Made by a program: the position numbers and the translations under genes. A DNA stretch of 64,000 nucleotides from an uncultured Pelagibacteraceae bacterium (GTDB lineage Bacteria > Pseudomonadota > Alphaproteobacteria > Pelagibacterales > Pelagibacteraceae), in NCBI GenBank assembly GCA_902523185.1, contig CABYYJ010000003.1, forward strand, positions 1 to 64,000, in the 5' to 3' direction. Shown here piece after piece: positions 16,698-24,755 of the stretch (position 1 is the stretch's first letter; every line of letters starts with the position of its first letter). The notes beneath the pieces were generated by a model. It worked only from the letters and a program-made list of their open reading frames with translations. It was not told the DNA's origin and ran no database searches.

Positions 16698-17861
16698 ATG
16701 AAGTTAGCAAAAAATTTAGATAGACTAGGTACAGAAACGGCATTTAGTGTTTTAGCAGAAGCTAAAAAACTTGAGGCTCAAGGAAAAGAGATGATCCACT
16801 TAGGTTTAGGTCAACCAGATTTTATGACACCTAAACACATCATGGACGCTGCAAAAAAAGCTATTGATGACGGACATCATGGATATGTTTTAGCTAATGG
16901 AATAGTTGAATGTAGGCAAGCTGTCTCAAGAAAAATTAAAAGCTTATACAAAAAAGAAGTTAGTCCTGATAGGATTATGATAATGCCTGGTGGTAAGCCT
17001 ACAATGTACTTTGCAATTCAAATGATCGGTGAGCCAGGTGCAGAGATAGTTCATCCAACGCCTGGTTTTCCAATTTATGAATCTATGATTAACTACACAG
17101 GCGCTAAAGCAGTGCCTTATGATTTGACAAAAGAGAAAGACTTAAAATTTGACCCCGAAAAAATTTTATCTTTGATAACAGATAAAACTCGACTTGTTAT
17201 CTTAATAAATCCAAATAATCCCACGGGAAGTTTTGTTGAAAAACCAGCAATTGACTTTCTTGCCGAAGGGCTGCAGAAACATCCACACGTAACGATACTT
17301 AGTGATGAAATTTACAGTAGACAAATTTTTGATGGAAAAGAAATGCCGACTTTTTTTAATTACCCAGATTTACAAAATAGGTTAATAGTTTTAGATGGAT
17401 GGAGCAAAGCTTACTCCATGACTGGTTGGAGAATGGGATGGAGCGTATGGCCAGAAAATTTAATTCATCATGTAACTAAATTAGCAATTAATAGTTTTTC
17501 ATGTGTGAACGCACCGTCACAGTTTGCTGGAATAGCAGCATTAGATGGTCCCGATGACTCTATTCACCACATGATGGAAAAATTTGATCAAAGAAGAAAA
17601 TTAATTCACAAAGGTTTAAACGATTTACCTGGTGTTGAATGCAGTATGCCTGGCGGGGCATTTTATGCTTTTCCTAATGTAAAAGGAACAGGAATGAGCG
17701 GAGGCGAATTTTCAAAAAAATGCATGCATGAAGCTGGTGTGGCAATCGTACCAGGGACGGCTTTTGGTAAAACATCAACAGATTTCGTTCGTTTTAGCTT
17801 TGCTGCATCGAAGGATAACATTCAAAAGGCACTAGAAAAAATTTCAAAAATGCTTAAGTAG
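16698..17861 (+). CDS. PLP-dependent class I/II aminotransferase
   Basis: The 387-residue fold-type I aminotransferase has the substrate segment HLGLGQPDFMTPKHIMDA, PNNPTG (Asn174), LSDEIYSRQIF (Asp203 and Tyr206), and the PLP lysine Lys237 in DGWSKAYSMTGWRMGW. A substrate-carboxylate arginine is present in VRFSFA. This is the aspartate/arginine-pyruvate aminotransferase-like subgroup. Its place between the FMN oxidase and glcD suggests it transaminates a 2-oxo acid made by these oxidases, for example glyoxylate to glycine. That substrate is inferred from context only. Confidence 0.9.
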   Translation: MKLAKNLDRLGTETAFSVLAEAKKLEAQGKEMIHLGLGQPDFMTPKHIMDAAKKAIDDGHHGYVLANGIVECRQAVSRKIKSLYKKEVSPDRIMIMPGGKPTMYFAIQMIGEPGAEIVHPTPGFPIYESMINYTGAKAVPYDLTKEKDLKFDPEKILSLITDKTRLVILINPNNPTGSFVEKPAIDFLAEGLQKHPHVTILSDEIYSRQIFDGKEMPTFFNYPDLQNRLIVLDGWSKAYSMTGWRMGWSVWPENLIHHVTKLAINSFSCVNAPSQFAGIAALDGPDDSIHHMMEKFDQRRKLIHKGLNDLPGVECSMPGGAFYAFPNVKGTGMSGGEFSKKCMHEAGVAIVPGTAFGKTSTDFVRFSFAASKDNIQKALEKISKMLK

Positions 17862-17869
17862 TATTAATT

Positions 17870-19366
17870 ATGAGTAGTTTACAAATGCCAAAAGTTGATG
17901 AAGTAGTTATGTCTAAAAAAGACAAAATTGTTTCAGATATTAAAGAAATTATAAATTCTAAAAATGTACTTCATCATCTTGATGAATTGAGACCTTTCGA
18001 AACAGACGCTTTGACAGCTTATAGAAAAATGCCTTTAGTTGTGGTTATGCCAGAGACTGTAGATGAAGTTAGTAAGATTTTAAAATATTGTAATGAAAAT
18101 AAGGTAAAAGTAGTTCCAAGAGGAGCTGGAACAGGATTGTCAGGCGGCTCTTTGCCTTTAGAGGATTGCGTTCTAATGGCGATGGGAAAATTTAACAAAA
18201 TTACTGAAATTGATTACGAAAACAGATGCGTAGTTACTCAGCCCTGTGTAACAAACTTAGCCATTACTCATGCTGTACAAGATAAAGGTTTCTACTATGC
18301 TCCAGATCCATCAAGTCAAATTGCTTGTTCAATTGGTGGAAACGTTGCTGAAAATTCTGGGGGTGTTCATTCTTTAAAGTATGGAGCTACTACAAATAAT
18401 CTTTTAGGTATTGAAGTAGTTTTAATGGACGGCACTATTACTAGATTTGGAGGTAAAGCGATGGATGCTGAAGGTTATGACTTTTTAGGTTTGATGACAG
18501 GTTCAGAGGGTCTTTTAGGTGTGATTACAGAAGTCACTGTAAAAATTTTAAAGTCTCCTGAGGTCGTGAAAGCGGCTTTGATAGGTTTCCCAACTATTGA
18601 GGATGCAGGTAATTGTGTTGCAGAGATAATTGCTAAAGGTTGTATACCAGCTGGCTGTGAAATAATGGATAAGGCTTTAACGAAAGCAACTAACGATTAT
18701 TCTAAAGCTGGTTATCCAACAGACGCTGAGGCAATAATGATTATAGAATTTGATGGAACTGAGCATGAGGTTGAGTCTTACATTCAAAAGGTAAAAGAGA
18801 TTGCAGAAAAAAATAATTCTTCTAGCTATAAAGAAAATAAAACAAAAGAAGAAAGATTAAAATTCTGGGCAGGAAGAAAAGCAGCTTTTCCAGCATGTGG
18901 TGTTTTAGCTCCTGATTATATGTGTATGGACGGATCAATACCAAGAGGAAAATTAGCAGAAGTTTTAAATGAAATAACTAGACTGTCTAAAAAATATAAT
19001 TTGCCAGTTGCCAACGCTTTCCACGCAGGTGATGGAAACCTTCATCCTTTAATAATGTTTGATGCAAACGATAAAGAGTCTTTGAGGAAATGCGAGGAGT
19101 TTGGAGCTGATATTTTAAAATACTGTGTTAAAGTAGGCGGCGCACTCACAGGCGAACATGGGGTTGGAATAGAGAAAAGAGAATTAATGTGTGAAGCTTT
19201 CAACGATAAGGACATCCAGCAACAATTAACTATTAAAGTAGCTTTAGATCCTAATTCATTATTAAATCCAGGCAAAGTTTATCCAATACTTAGAAAGTGT
19301 GCTGAGGAAGGAAGAGTTCATGTCCATGGAGGAAAAACAAAATTCCCAGACATCCCAAGATTTTAA
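17870..19366 (+). CDS. glcD: Glycolate oxidase FAD-binding subunit GlcD
   Basis: GlcD is the catalytic flavoprotein of the membrane-linked glycolate (2-hydroxyacid) dehydrogenase GlcDEF, which makes glyoxylate. The 498-residue protein has the FAD/PCMH motif VVPRGAGTGLSGGSLP (about residues 82-96), SIGGNVAENSGGVHSLKYG, and the C-terminal HAGDGNLHPLIMFD and GEHGVGIEKRELM metal-site motifs. D-lactate dehydrogenases share this architecture, but glcE and glcF directly after it favour GlcD. It overlaps glcE by 47 bases. Confidence 0.95.
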   Translation: MSSLQMPKVDEVVMSKKDKIVSDIKEIINSKNVLHHLDELRPFETDALTAYRKMPLVVVMPETVDEVSKILKYCNENKVKVVPRGAGTGLSGGSLPLEDCVLMAMGKFNKITEIDYENRCVVTQPCVTNLAITHAVQDKGFYYAPDPSSQIACSIGGNVAENSGGVHSLKYGATTNNLLGIEVVLMDGTITRFGGKAMDAEGYDFLGLMTGSEGLLGVITEVTVKILKSPEVVKAALIGFPTIEDAGNCVAEIIAKGCIPAGCEIMDKALTKATNDYSKAGYPTDAEAIMIIEFDGTEHEVESYIQKVKEIAEKNNSSSYKENKTKEERLKFWAGRKAAFPACGVLAPDYMCMDGSIPRGKLAEVLNEITRLSKKYNLPVANAFHAGDGNLHPLIMFDANDKESLRKCEEFGADILKYCVKVGGALTGEHGVGIEKRELMCEAFNDKDIQQQLTIKVALDPNSLLNPGKVYPILRKCAEEGRVHVHGGKTKFPDIPRF

Positions 19367-20579
19367 TCAAAACATTTTTAAACCTACCTCTAGAGAGGAA
19401 ATAGTTGAGATAGTAAAAACTTGTTATAGGAAAAATATTCCTCTAGAAATCAATGGACTAAAATCAAAAAATAAAATCGGAAGAAATTTTCAATCTGAAA
19501 AAACTTTAGATCTCTCTAATTATAAAGGTATAATTGATTACAAACCTGAAGAGCTATATATCAAAGTTAAAGCTGGCACACCTTTGAAAGAAATAATAGA
19601 GGAGCTAAATAAAAATAATCAACAATTAGCTTTTGAACCAAATGATTTTGGTTACTTATTTTCTGGAGAAAGTAAAAGTGGCTCGATGGGTGGAGTCGTT
19701 TCATGTAATTTTGCTGGCTCACGAAGATTTAAAGTTGGAAGTGTCCGAGATCACATACTTGGTTTTCAAGGGATTAACGGAAAAGGTGAAACTATTAAAT
19801 CTGGCGGAACAGTAGTCAAGAATGTAACTGGTTATGATTTAAGTAAATTAGTATCAGGATCTTTTGGAACACTCATGATATTAACTGAGCTTTCAATAAA
19901 AGTTTTACCAAAACCAGAAACAAGTAAAACTTTAATTATAAAGAACCCTCATCTTAAAAAAGCATTAAATTTTCTTGGAAAAGCGTTATCGTCTTCTACA
20001 GATCCATCCGGTGGAGTTTTTTACCCTGACTATTTTGGAAAAGATTTTGTTCTGAATGATCTTTCACACGATGGAGGCTTAACAGCTATAAGAATTGAAG
20101 GTCCAACAAATTCTGTGGATCAAAGATTAAATAGATTGTCCAAAGAATTAGATCTTTTGGATCAAGAACTTTCTATCTTAGACAATGAACAAAGCAATAT
20201 CTTTTGGAGCAGGACAAAAAATTTGGAGGTTTTTAAAAAATTAGAAATCAATCTATTAAGGATAGTTCTTCCAATAAGTGAAACATTACAGGTTATTCAA
20301 AAACTTAAAAGTTATGATATAAAATATTTTATTGATTGGGGAGGGAACCTGATCTGGGCAGCATTTGAGACATTAAACGCTAAAATACTTAATGATATAA
20401 AGGATACTGTAAAAAAACATCAAGGATATATCACTTTAATTAAAGTAGAGGAAGATCTTAAGGCCTCAGCTGATATTTTTACAATAGATCCAATTAAGTA
20501 TAAAATAAGTGAAAAAATTAAAAGGAGTTTTGATCCAAAAAGAATTTTTAATCCAGGAAAAATGTACACAGGAATTTAA
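19320..20579 (+). CDS. glcE: Glycolate oxidase subunit GlcE
   Basis: GlcE is a second FAD-binding subunit of glycolate oxidase. The protein has a PCMH-type domain with LEINGLKSKNKIGRN (degenerate glycine loop), SGSMGGVVSCNFAGSRRFKVGSVRDHILGF and KSGGTVVKNVTGYDLSKL, and ends FDPKRIFNPGKMY. I place the start at the ATG at 19320 because GAGGAAGGAAGAG (19304-19316) is a good ribosome binding site in front of it. A GTG at 19299 would extend it by seven residues. The gene begins inside glcD in another frame and its stop abuts glcF. Confidence 0.94.
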   Translation: MSMEEKQNSQTSQDFNQNIFKPTSREEIVEIVKTCYRKNIPLEINGLKSKNKIGRNFQSEKTLDLSNYKGIIDYKPEELYIKVKAGTPLKEIIEELNKNNQQLAFEPNDFGYLFSGESKSGSMGGVVSCNFAGSRRFKVGSVRDHILGFQGINGKGETIKSGGTVVKNVTGYDLSKLVSGSFGTLMILTELSIKVLPKPETSKTLIIKNPHLKKALNFLGKALSSSTDPSGGVFYPDYFGKDFVLNDLSHDGGLTAIRIEGPTNSVDQRLNRLSKELDLLDQELSILDNEQSNIFWSRTKNLEVFKKLEINLLRIVLPISETLQVIQKLKSYDIKYFIDWGGNLIWAAFETLNAKILNDIKDTVKKHQGYITLIKVEEDLKASADIFTIDPIKYKISEKIKRSFDPKRIFNPGKMYTGI

Positions 20580-21878
20580 ATGCAAACATCATTTACAGAT
20601 AAACAACTTCTAGACAAAGATAATAAAACGAGTGAAACAATTATAAGGAAATGTGTTCATTGTGGAATGTGCAATGCTACTTGCCCTACTTATCAAATAA
20701 ATGGAGAAGAATTAGAAGGACCACGAGGAAGGATATATCTTATAAAAGATATGTTAGAGAACAAGAAACCAGCTACGAAAGAAATAACAAAACATATAGA
20801 TAGTTGTTTATCTTGTTACTCATGTATGACGACTTGTCCTTCAGGAGTGAACTATATGCATTTAATTGACCATGGTAGAAATTACGTTGAGGAAACTTAC
20901 AAAAGGCCTTTTTTAGATAGAGTATTTAGAAATATACTTTCGTTTGTATTACCAAAACCAAAAGTATTTTTGTTAATGGCTTTATCTTCTAAATTAATAA
21001 AACCATTTAGTTTTTTATTTCCAAAATTTATTAGAAACGCATTAAATTTAATGCCAGATAAGATTCCAGGAAAAAAATTAAAAGAGCAGAAAGTTTACGA
21101 AGTTAAAAAAGGAAAGAAGGTTTCAAGAGTGGCTTTATTAACCGGATGTGTTCAAAGAGTTATTTCACCTGAAATAAATGAGGCCACTATAAGACTTTTA
21201 AATAGACACAACGTTGAGGTGGTAGTAATGCCAGACATTAATTGTTGTGGGTCTTTAAATCACCATTTAGGAAAAAAAAAACTCGCACACAATTCATTTA
21301 AAAATAATATTGAAAGTTGGCACGAAGAGTATCTTAAAAATGGATTGGATGCGATAATAAGTAATACATCTGGATGCGGAACAACATTAAAAGACTATGG
21401 CCATATTTTTAAAAATGATAAATACCTTAAAAAGAAAGCCCAAAAAATTTCAGAATTAACCAAAGATATTACTGAGTACCTTGATGAAAATTTAAAATTA
21501 AATATAAATTTGAACTCAGAAAAAAAATATAGAATTGCCTATCATTCAGCATGTTCAATGCAGCATGGACAGAAAGTTCACGACCAACCAAAAGATTTAA
21601 TTTCAAAAACTGGTAATGAGGTATTAGATATTCCTGAGGGACATTTGTGTTGTGGTTCCGCTGGTACTTACAACATTTTACACCAAAAAATGGCAAAATC
21701 ACTTTTAAAGAATAAAGTAAATAACATTGAAAAAATTTCACCTGATTTTATTTCAACAGGCAATATTGGGTGTATGACCCAAATTTCAGCTGGCACTAGA
21801 ATACCAATCATTCATACTGTAGAACTACTTGATTGGTTTACCGGAGGTCCGAAGCCATACAAATTAAATAATTTTTAA
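20580..21878 (+). CDS. glcF: Glycolate oxidase iron-sulfur subunit GlcF
   Basis: GlcF carries electrons from GlcD to the membrane. The 432-residue protein has two 4Fe-4S motifs, CVHCGMCNATCP (Cys25, 28, 31, 35) and CLSCYSCMTTCP (Cys76, 79, 82, 86). Two CCG-domain motifs follow: INCCGSLNHHLG and HLCCGSAGTYNILH, as expected for the GlcF/HdrB-type heterodisulfide-reductase-like half. It starts directly after the glcE stop, completing a tight glcDEF unit. Confidence 0.96.
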   Translation: MQTSFTDKQLLDKDNKTSETIIRKCVHCGMCNATCPTYQINGEELEGPRGRIYLIKDMLENKKPATKEITKHIDSCLSCYSCMTTCPSGVNYMHLIDHGRNYVEETYKRPFLDRVFRNILSFVLPKPKVFLLMALSSKLIKPFSFLFPKFIRNALNLMPDKIPGKKLKEQKVYEVKKGKKVSRVALLTGCVQRVISPEINEATIRLLNRHNVEVVVMPDINCCGSLNHHLGKKKLAHNSFKNNIESWHEEYLKNGLDAIISNTSGCGTTLKDYGHIFKNDKYLKKKAQKISELTKDITEYLDENLKLNINLNSEKKYRIAYHSACSMQHGQKVHDQPKDLISKTGNEVLDIPEGHLCCGSAGTYNILHQKMAKSLLKNKVNNIEKISPDFISTGNIGCMTQISAGTRIPIIHTVELLDWFTGGPKPYKLNNF

Positions 21879-21879
21879 A

Positions 21880-22836
21880 ATGAAAAAAAAGATTTTTGTT
21901 ACTAGAAGACTTCTCAAGGAAAATGAGGAGAAACTGAAAGAATTATTTGATGTTACTTTAAATAAAGACGATAAAATATATACGCCTCAAGAAATCATAG
22001 ATGGATCAAAAAATTTTGACGGAATTTTAAGTTCTGTTTCAGATCCTATTAATGCTGATACCATCTCTAAACTTTCGAGCTCCATAAAAATTATTGCTAA
22101 TGGTGCAGTTGGTTTTGGAAATATAGATATTAAAACTGCAAAAGAAAAAGGAATTACTGTAACGAATACACCTGATGTTCTTACAGACGCTACAGCAGAT
22201 ATTCAGATTTTACTTTTATTAGGTGCTTCTAGAAAAGCCTATGAAGGACGTTTAGCTGCTGAAACTCAAAGCTGGAAATGGTCCTGGGATTTCTTATTGG
22301 GAAAACAAATGTCTAATAAAAAGCTTGGCATACTTGGAATGGGTAGAATAGGAAGAGCAGTCGCTAAAAGAGCTAAGGCTTTTAACATGGAAATTCATTA
22401 TCATAATAGATCTAAACTTACGCCGGATCTGGAAGATGGTGCAATTTATCATGAAGATTTAAAAAGTCTTTTTAAACAAAGCGAATTTTTATCAATCAAT
22501 TGTCCTGCAACTCCTGAAACAACAAAACTAGTAAATAAAGATACCCTAAGTTATCTAGAGGAAAATACTGTTATAGGTAATGCAGCAAGAGGAGATATTG
22601 TTGATGACGATGCTATGATCGAAGCATTGAAAAGCGGAAAAGTATTCGCTTACGGTTTAGATGTTTATAATGGTGAGCCAAAAATTCACCCAGAGTATTT
22701 AACCTTAAAAAATATTTTTTTATTACCTCATCTTGGTAGCGCAACAAAAAGAACTCGATGGGATATGGCATATCGAGCAACACAAAATCTTGAAGATTTT
22801 TTTTCTGGCAAGGAACCAAAAGATAAAGTAAATTAG
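21880..22836 (+). CDS. D-2-hydroxyacid dehydrogenase (glyoxylate/hydroxypyruvate reductase-like)
   Basis: The 318-residue NAD(P)-dependent enzyme has the Rossmann motif LGILGMGRIGRAVAKRAKAF (glycine motif at 153-158) and the catalytic triad Arg237 (GNAARGDIVDD), Glu266 (GLDVYNGEPKIHP) and His284 (LLPHLGSAT). The family interconverts 2-oxo acids and D-2-hydroxy acids. Next to glcDEF, glyoxylate or hydroxypyruvate is the likely substrate, which would let the cell balance glyoxylate against glycolate or make glycerate. Coenzyme choice cannot be settled by eye. It begins two bases after glcF. Confidence 0.9.
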   Translation: MKKKIFVTRRLLKENEEKLKELFDVTLNKDDKIYTPQEIIDGSKNFDGILSSVSDPINADTISKLSSSIKIIANGAVGFGNIDIKTAKEKGITVTNTPDVLTDATADIQILLLLGASRKAYEGRLAAETQSWKWSWDFLLGKQMSNKKLGILGMGRIGRAVAKRAKAFNMEIHYHNRSKLTPDLEDGAIYHEDLKSLFKQSEFLSINCPATPETTKLVNKDTLSYLEENTVIGNAARGDIVDDDAMIEALKSGKVFAYGLDVYNGEPKIHPEYLTLKNIFLLPHLGSATKRTRWDMAYRATQNLEDFFSGKEPKDKVN

Positions 22837-22938
22837 TACACTCACAGATTGAATCCTAATTTTTTTGCTTATAAATATTTTAAATATATCGAGACTCTGA
22901 TTTGAGTTTATGCTTAAATATTCAGGTTAATTAACAAT

Positions 22939-22945
22939 AGGAGGA
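22939..22945 (+). promoter_or_regulatory. Strong Shine-Dalgarno site of dctP
   Basis: AGGAGGA sits at 22939-22945, three bases before the dctP ATG at 22949. Consensus-strength sites like this are rare in this window, where most starts follow weak or no visible site. It fits high expression of a periplasmic binding protein. The 112-base gap upstream (22837-22948) should also hold the promoter; a TTGAAT (22849) and TATAAA (22870) pair is present, but its 15-base spacing is too short for confidence. Confidence 0.7.
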
Positions 22946-22948
22946 CAT

Positions 22949-24118
22949 ATGTCTAAAAACAAAAAGATCATAAAAAGGAAATCTCCTTCAAGGCGTAAAT
23001 TCTTTAAAGTTGCCGGAGCAGTGGCAGCGGGTGGAATTTTAGCGGCTTGTAAACCTCAGGGTGGCGCTGGCGGCGGCGGCGGAGGAAAAACTGTAACACT
23101 TAAAATGCAAGCAGCATGGCCAAGTGGTGCAAACATTTTCTTCGAGATGGCTGGTGATTATGCGCGAATGGTTGAGGAGATGTCTGGCGGCTCGCTTAAG
23201 ATTGATTTACAGCCAGTTGGTTCAGTAGTTAAAACTTCTGAAATCGGACAAGCTGTAAGTTCAGGTTCACTTGATATGGGCCACTGGGTAACAGCCTACT
23301 GGTACGGAAAAAATCCAGCAGCATCACTTTTTGGAACTGGACCGTCTTACGGTTTATCTTCACAAGAAGTAATGGGATGGATTGAGTACGGTGGAGGAAG
23401 AAAACTTTACGAAGAGACTTTGAAAAAAGTTGGCTTTGATTACGTAGGTTTTTTCCACATGCCAATGCCAGCACAACCATTTGGTTGGTTTAAGAAAAAT
23501 GTTACACAAGTTTCAGATGTTACAGGTATGAAATACCGAACAGTTGGACTTGCTACTAACGTTTTAACTGCAATGGGAATGGTCGTAAGACAGTTACCAG
23601 GCGGAGAAATCCAACCAGCAATGAAAACTGGATTAATTGAGGCTGCAGAGTTCAATAACCCTACATCGGACTCACAATTTGGAATGCAAGACGTTTCTAA
23701 GCATTACCATTTAGGAAGCTTCCATCAGTCACAAGAAATGTTCGAGATACCAATTAACAGAAAAAGGTATGAAAGTTTATCACCAGAGCACCAAGCTATA
23801 TTAAAATATGCAGCTTATAGTGCTAACAGTGATAATTACTTTAAAGCATTAGTGAGATACTCTGCTGACTTGAGTAAACTGATGAACGAACACAAAGTAA
23901 ATGTATATCAAACTTCAGATGCAATTTTGGCTCAACAGCTAAAAGGTTGGGATCAAGTTATCGGTGAATTTTCTGGTAAAGATCCTTTCTTTAAGAAAAT
24001 TGTAGACTCGCAAAAAACATACGCGAAAAGAGTTATGAAATACTTACTCATGAATCAACCAAATTACAGACTCGCTTACGAAGCTGAATTTGGTAAACTT
24101 TCTGACGTAAAAATCTAA
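22949..24118 (+). CDS. dctP: TRAP transporter substrate-binding protein (DctP family)
   Basis: This periplasmic binding protein delivers an organic acid to the TRAP membrane subunits. The N-terminus combines a twin-arginine signal (PSRRKFFKVAG, Arg15-Arg16) with a lipobox ILAAC (Cys34), followed by a glycine-rich linker, so a lipoprotein exported folded is possible. The 389-residue body resembles the 2-oxoacid/lactate-binding TakP subgroup: YYWGKDP-like YWYGKNPAASLF, GGGRKLYEE, then MKYRTVGLATNVLTAMGM and LPGGEIQPAMKTGLIEAAEF. Base composition is richer in G+C than its neighbours, typical of a highly expressed gene. The substrate is inferred, not shown. Confidence 0.93.
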   Translation: MSKNKKIIKRKSPSRRKFFKVAGAVAAGGILAACKPQGGAGGGGGGKTVTLKMQAAWPSGANIFFEMAGDYARMVEEMSGGSLKIDLQPVGSVVKTSEIGQAVSSGSLDMGHWVTAYWYGKNPAASLFGTGPSYGLSSQEVMGWIEYGGGRKLYEETLKKVGFDYVGFFHMPMPAQPFGWFKKNVTQVSDVTGMKYRTVGLATNVLTAMGMVVRQLPGGEIQPAMKTGLIEAAEFNNPTSDSQFGMQDVSKHYHLGSFHQSQEMFEIPINRKRYESLSPEHQAILKYAAYSANSDNYFKALVRYSADLSKLMNEHKVNVYQTSDAILAQQLKGWDQVIGEFSGKDPFFKKIVDSQKTYAKRVMKYLLMNQPNYRLAYEAEFGKLSDVKI

Positions 24119-24126
24119 TTATTCAT

Positions 24127-24160
24127 AAAAAAGGGGGATGTTTACAATCCCCCTTTTTCA
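24127..24160 (+). terminator. Intrinsic terminator between dctP and dctQ
   Basis: GGGGGAT (24133-24139) pairs perfectly with ATCCCCC (24147-24153) around a seven-base loop. Flanking AAAAA and TTTTT extend the stem to 12 bp and supply the T-run. It starts about ten bases after the dctP stop and ends about 16 bases before dctQ. Partial readthrough would give much more binding protein than permease, a common layout for transporter operons. Confidence 0.9.
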
Positions 24161-24175
24161 ATTTAAAAATAATAC

Positions 24176-24754
24176 ATGAATAGATATATAAAATTTGCAG
24201 ATAGTTTAAGTGTGGCAGTTGGTAAAGCCTTCTCATGGTGTATTGTAATTTTATGTTTAGGAACATGTTATGAGGTGGTAATGGCTTATGCATTTAATAA
24301 ACCAACTTTGTGGAATTTCGACTTCAGTTTACAAATGTATGGTGCCATATTCATGATGGCCGGAGCTTACACTCTCTCAACACAAGCACATGTAAGAGGA
24401 GATGTTTTATACAGGCTAATGAAAACAAAAACTCAAGCAAAATTAGACCTGATACTTTATTTTATATTTTTTTTTCCTGGAGTATTAGCTTTAACATTTT
24501 ACGGTTTAGATTATGCAGGTTTAGCATGGAAGATTAAAGAAACCAGTTGGAACAGTCCTGCGCAAATCCAAATTTATATGGCAAAATCCTTGATCCCTCT
24601 CTCTGGATTGCTTTTAACTTTACAAGGTGTAGCAGAAGTTTTTAGATGTATAAATTGTCTAAAGTCAGGCAGGTGGGATGAAAGAGAAGACACTGATCAA
24701 GAAACAGAAAAAATATTAATGAGAACATCTCAAAAAGAATTCAAAGCAAAATAA
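24176..24754 (+). CDS. dctQ: TRAP transporter small permease subunit (DctQ)
   Basis: The 192-residue inner membrane protein has four hydrophobic segments, the usual DctQ topology. Recognisable parts are WNFDFSLQMYGAIFMMAGAYTLSTQAHVRGDVLY (the conserved GxxxALxxxxHVRxD region) and WNSPAQIQIYMAKSLIPLSGLLLTLQGV. It has a charged C-terminal tail of about 35 residues. It lies between dctP (across a terminator) and dctM (one base apart). Confidence 0.93.
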   Translation: MNRYIKFADSLSVAVGKAFSWCIVILCLGTCYEVVMAYAFNKPTLWNFDFSLQMYGAIFMMAGAYTLSTQAHVRGDVLYRLMKTKTQAKLDLILYFIFFFPGVLALTFYGLDYAGLAWKIKETSWNSPAQIQIYMAKSLIPLSGLLLTLQGVAEVFRCINCLKSGRWDEREDTDQETEKILMRTSQKEFKAK

Positions 24755-24755
24755 T

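Noticed and set aside
17870-22836. Glycine riboswitch near the glycolate genes
   Set aside because: Spacers around glcDEF are only 0-9 bases, and the larger gap before dctP has no tandem aptamer-like structure.
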